A model generated the notes under the pieces. The model searched no databases and had not been told where the DNA came from. It worked only from the letters and a program-made list of their open reading frames with translations. Positions 7,201-7,281 of a stretch of DNA of 7,281 nt are shown here, piece by piece (the first letter of the stretch is position 1; each line of letters starts with the position of its first letter). The translations under genes and the position numbers were made by a program. The DNA comes from an uncultured Mucispirillum sp. (GTDB lineage: Bacteria > Chrysiogenota > Deferribacteres > Deferribacterales > Mucispirillaceae), in the NCBI GenBank assembly GCA_947177675.1, contig CAMWVK010000069.1, forward strand, positions 1 to 7,281, written 5' to 3'.

Positions 7201-7281
7201 TGAAATTTGATTTTGGTAAAAAGAAATTAAAAAAACTTATTGATAATTCTGTATTAAAGAAAAAAGATTCTCTTATAGGGC
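7200..7281 (+). CDS. Start of an unidentified lysine-rich gene, 3' end beyond the window
   Basis: ATG at 7200 shares its A with the hldD stop (TAATG), the same junction seen at 4089-4093. The frame stays open for 27 codons to the window edge. The visible peptide begins MKFDFGKKKLKKLIDNSVLK and is strongly basic, with no signal peptide or membrane helix so far. A weak GGTGGA at 7183-7188 could act as ribosome-binding site. The position suggests another LPS or heptose gene, but the fragment does not resemble the start of GmhA or GmhB closely enough to name it. The evidence is the overlap pattern, the open frame and the preceding purine-rich site; identity is unknown. Confidence 0.55.
   Translation, partial: MKFDFGKKKLKKLIDNSVLKKKDSLIG

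Noticed and set aside
7200..7281. Possible gmhA start
   Set aside because: The visible 27 residues lack the SIS-domain glycine/serine motif and do not clearly resemble GmhA N-termini; too little sequence to name it.

Overview
The window is one densely packed, single-strand (+) gene block from a low-GC Gram-negative bacterium. By eye the sequence is strongly A+T rich, with TTA leucine, AGA arginine and AAA lysine codons dominating every gene. The heptose genes imply an LPS- or lipooligosaccharide-bearing outer membrane. The combination of very low GC, a large FAD/Fe-S 2-hydroxyacid dehydrogenase and a bifunctional HldE suggests a Deferribacterota member such as a Mucispirillum-like gut bacterium. 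A low-GC campylobacterote is the main alternative. This assignment is inference from composition and gene content, not from a marker gene.

Layout: (1) bases 1-2811 hold most of a fused flavin plus iron-sulfur dehydrogenase whose true start lies upstream of the window. (2) Bases 2799-4091 encode an exported, cysteine-containing, TPR-like protein that I cannot assign to a named family. (3) Bases 4091-4834 encode a membrane-anchored protein with TPR-like repeats, also unassigned. (4) Bases 4827-6248 encode HldE, the bifunctional heptose kinase/adenylyltransferase. (5) Bases 6259-7200 encode HldD, the ADP-heptose 6-epimerase. (6) Base 7200 to the window end holds the start of a further lysine-rich gene cut by the window edge.

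Adjacent genes overlap by 13, 1, 8 and 1 bases, and the only gap (hldE to hldD) is 10 bases. The set therefore very probably forms one transcript with translational coupling, and there is no room for internal terminators or sizeable promoters. HldE and HldD supply three of the five steps from sedoheptulose 7-phosphate to ADP-L-glycero-D-manno-heptose, the precursor of the LPS inner core. GmhA and GmhB are not in the window. The two TPR-like envelope proteins just upstream are the least explained part. Their position suggests an envelope role, but nothing in their sequences ties them to heptose or LPS directly. The dehydrogenase is a respiratory or catabolic enzyme with no obvious functional link to the rest.

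I saw no RNA genes, mobile elements, CRISPR arrays or long repeats, and no stretch over 300 bases lacks a gene.
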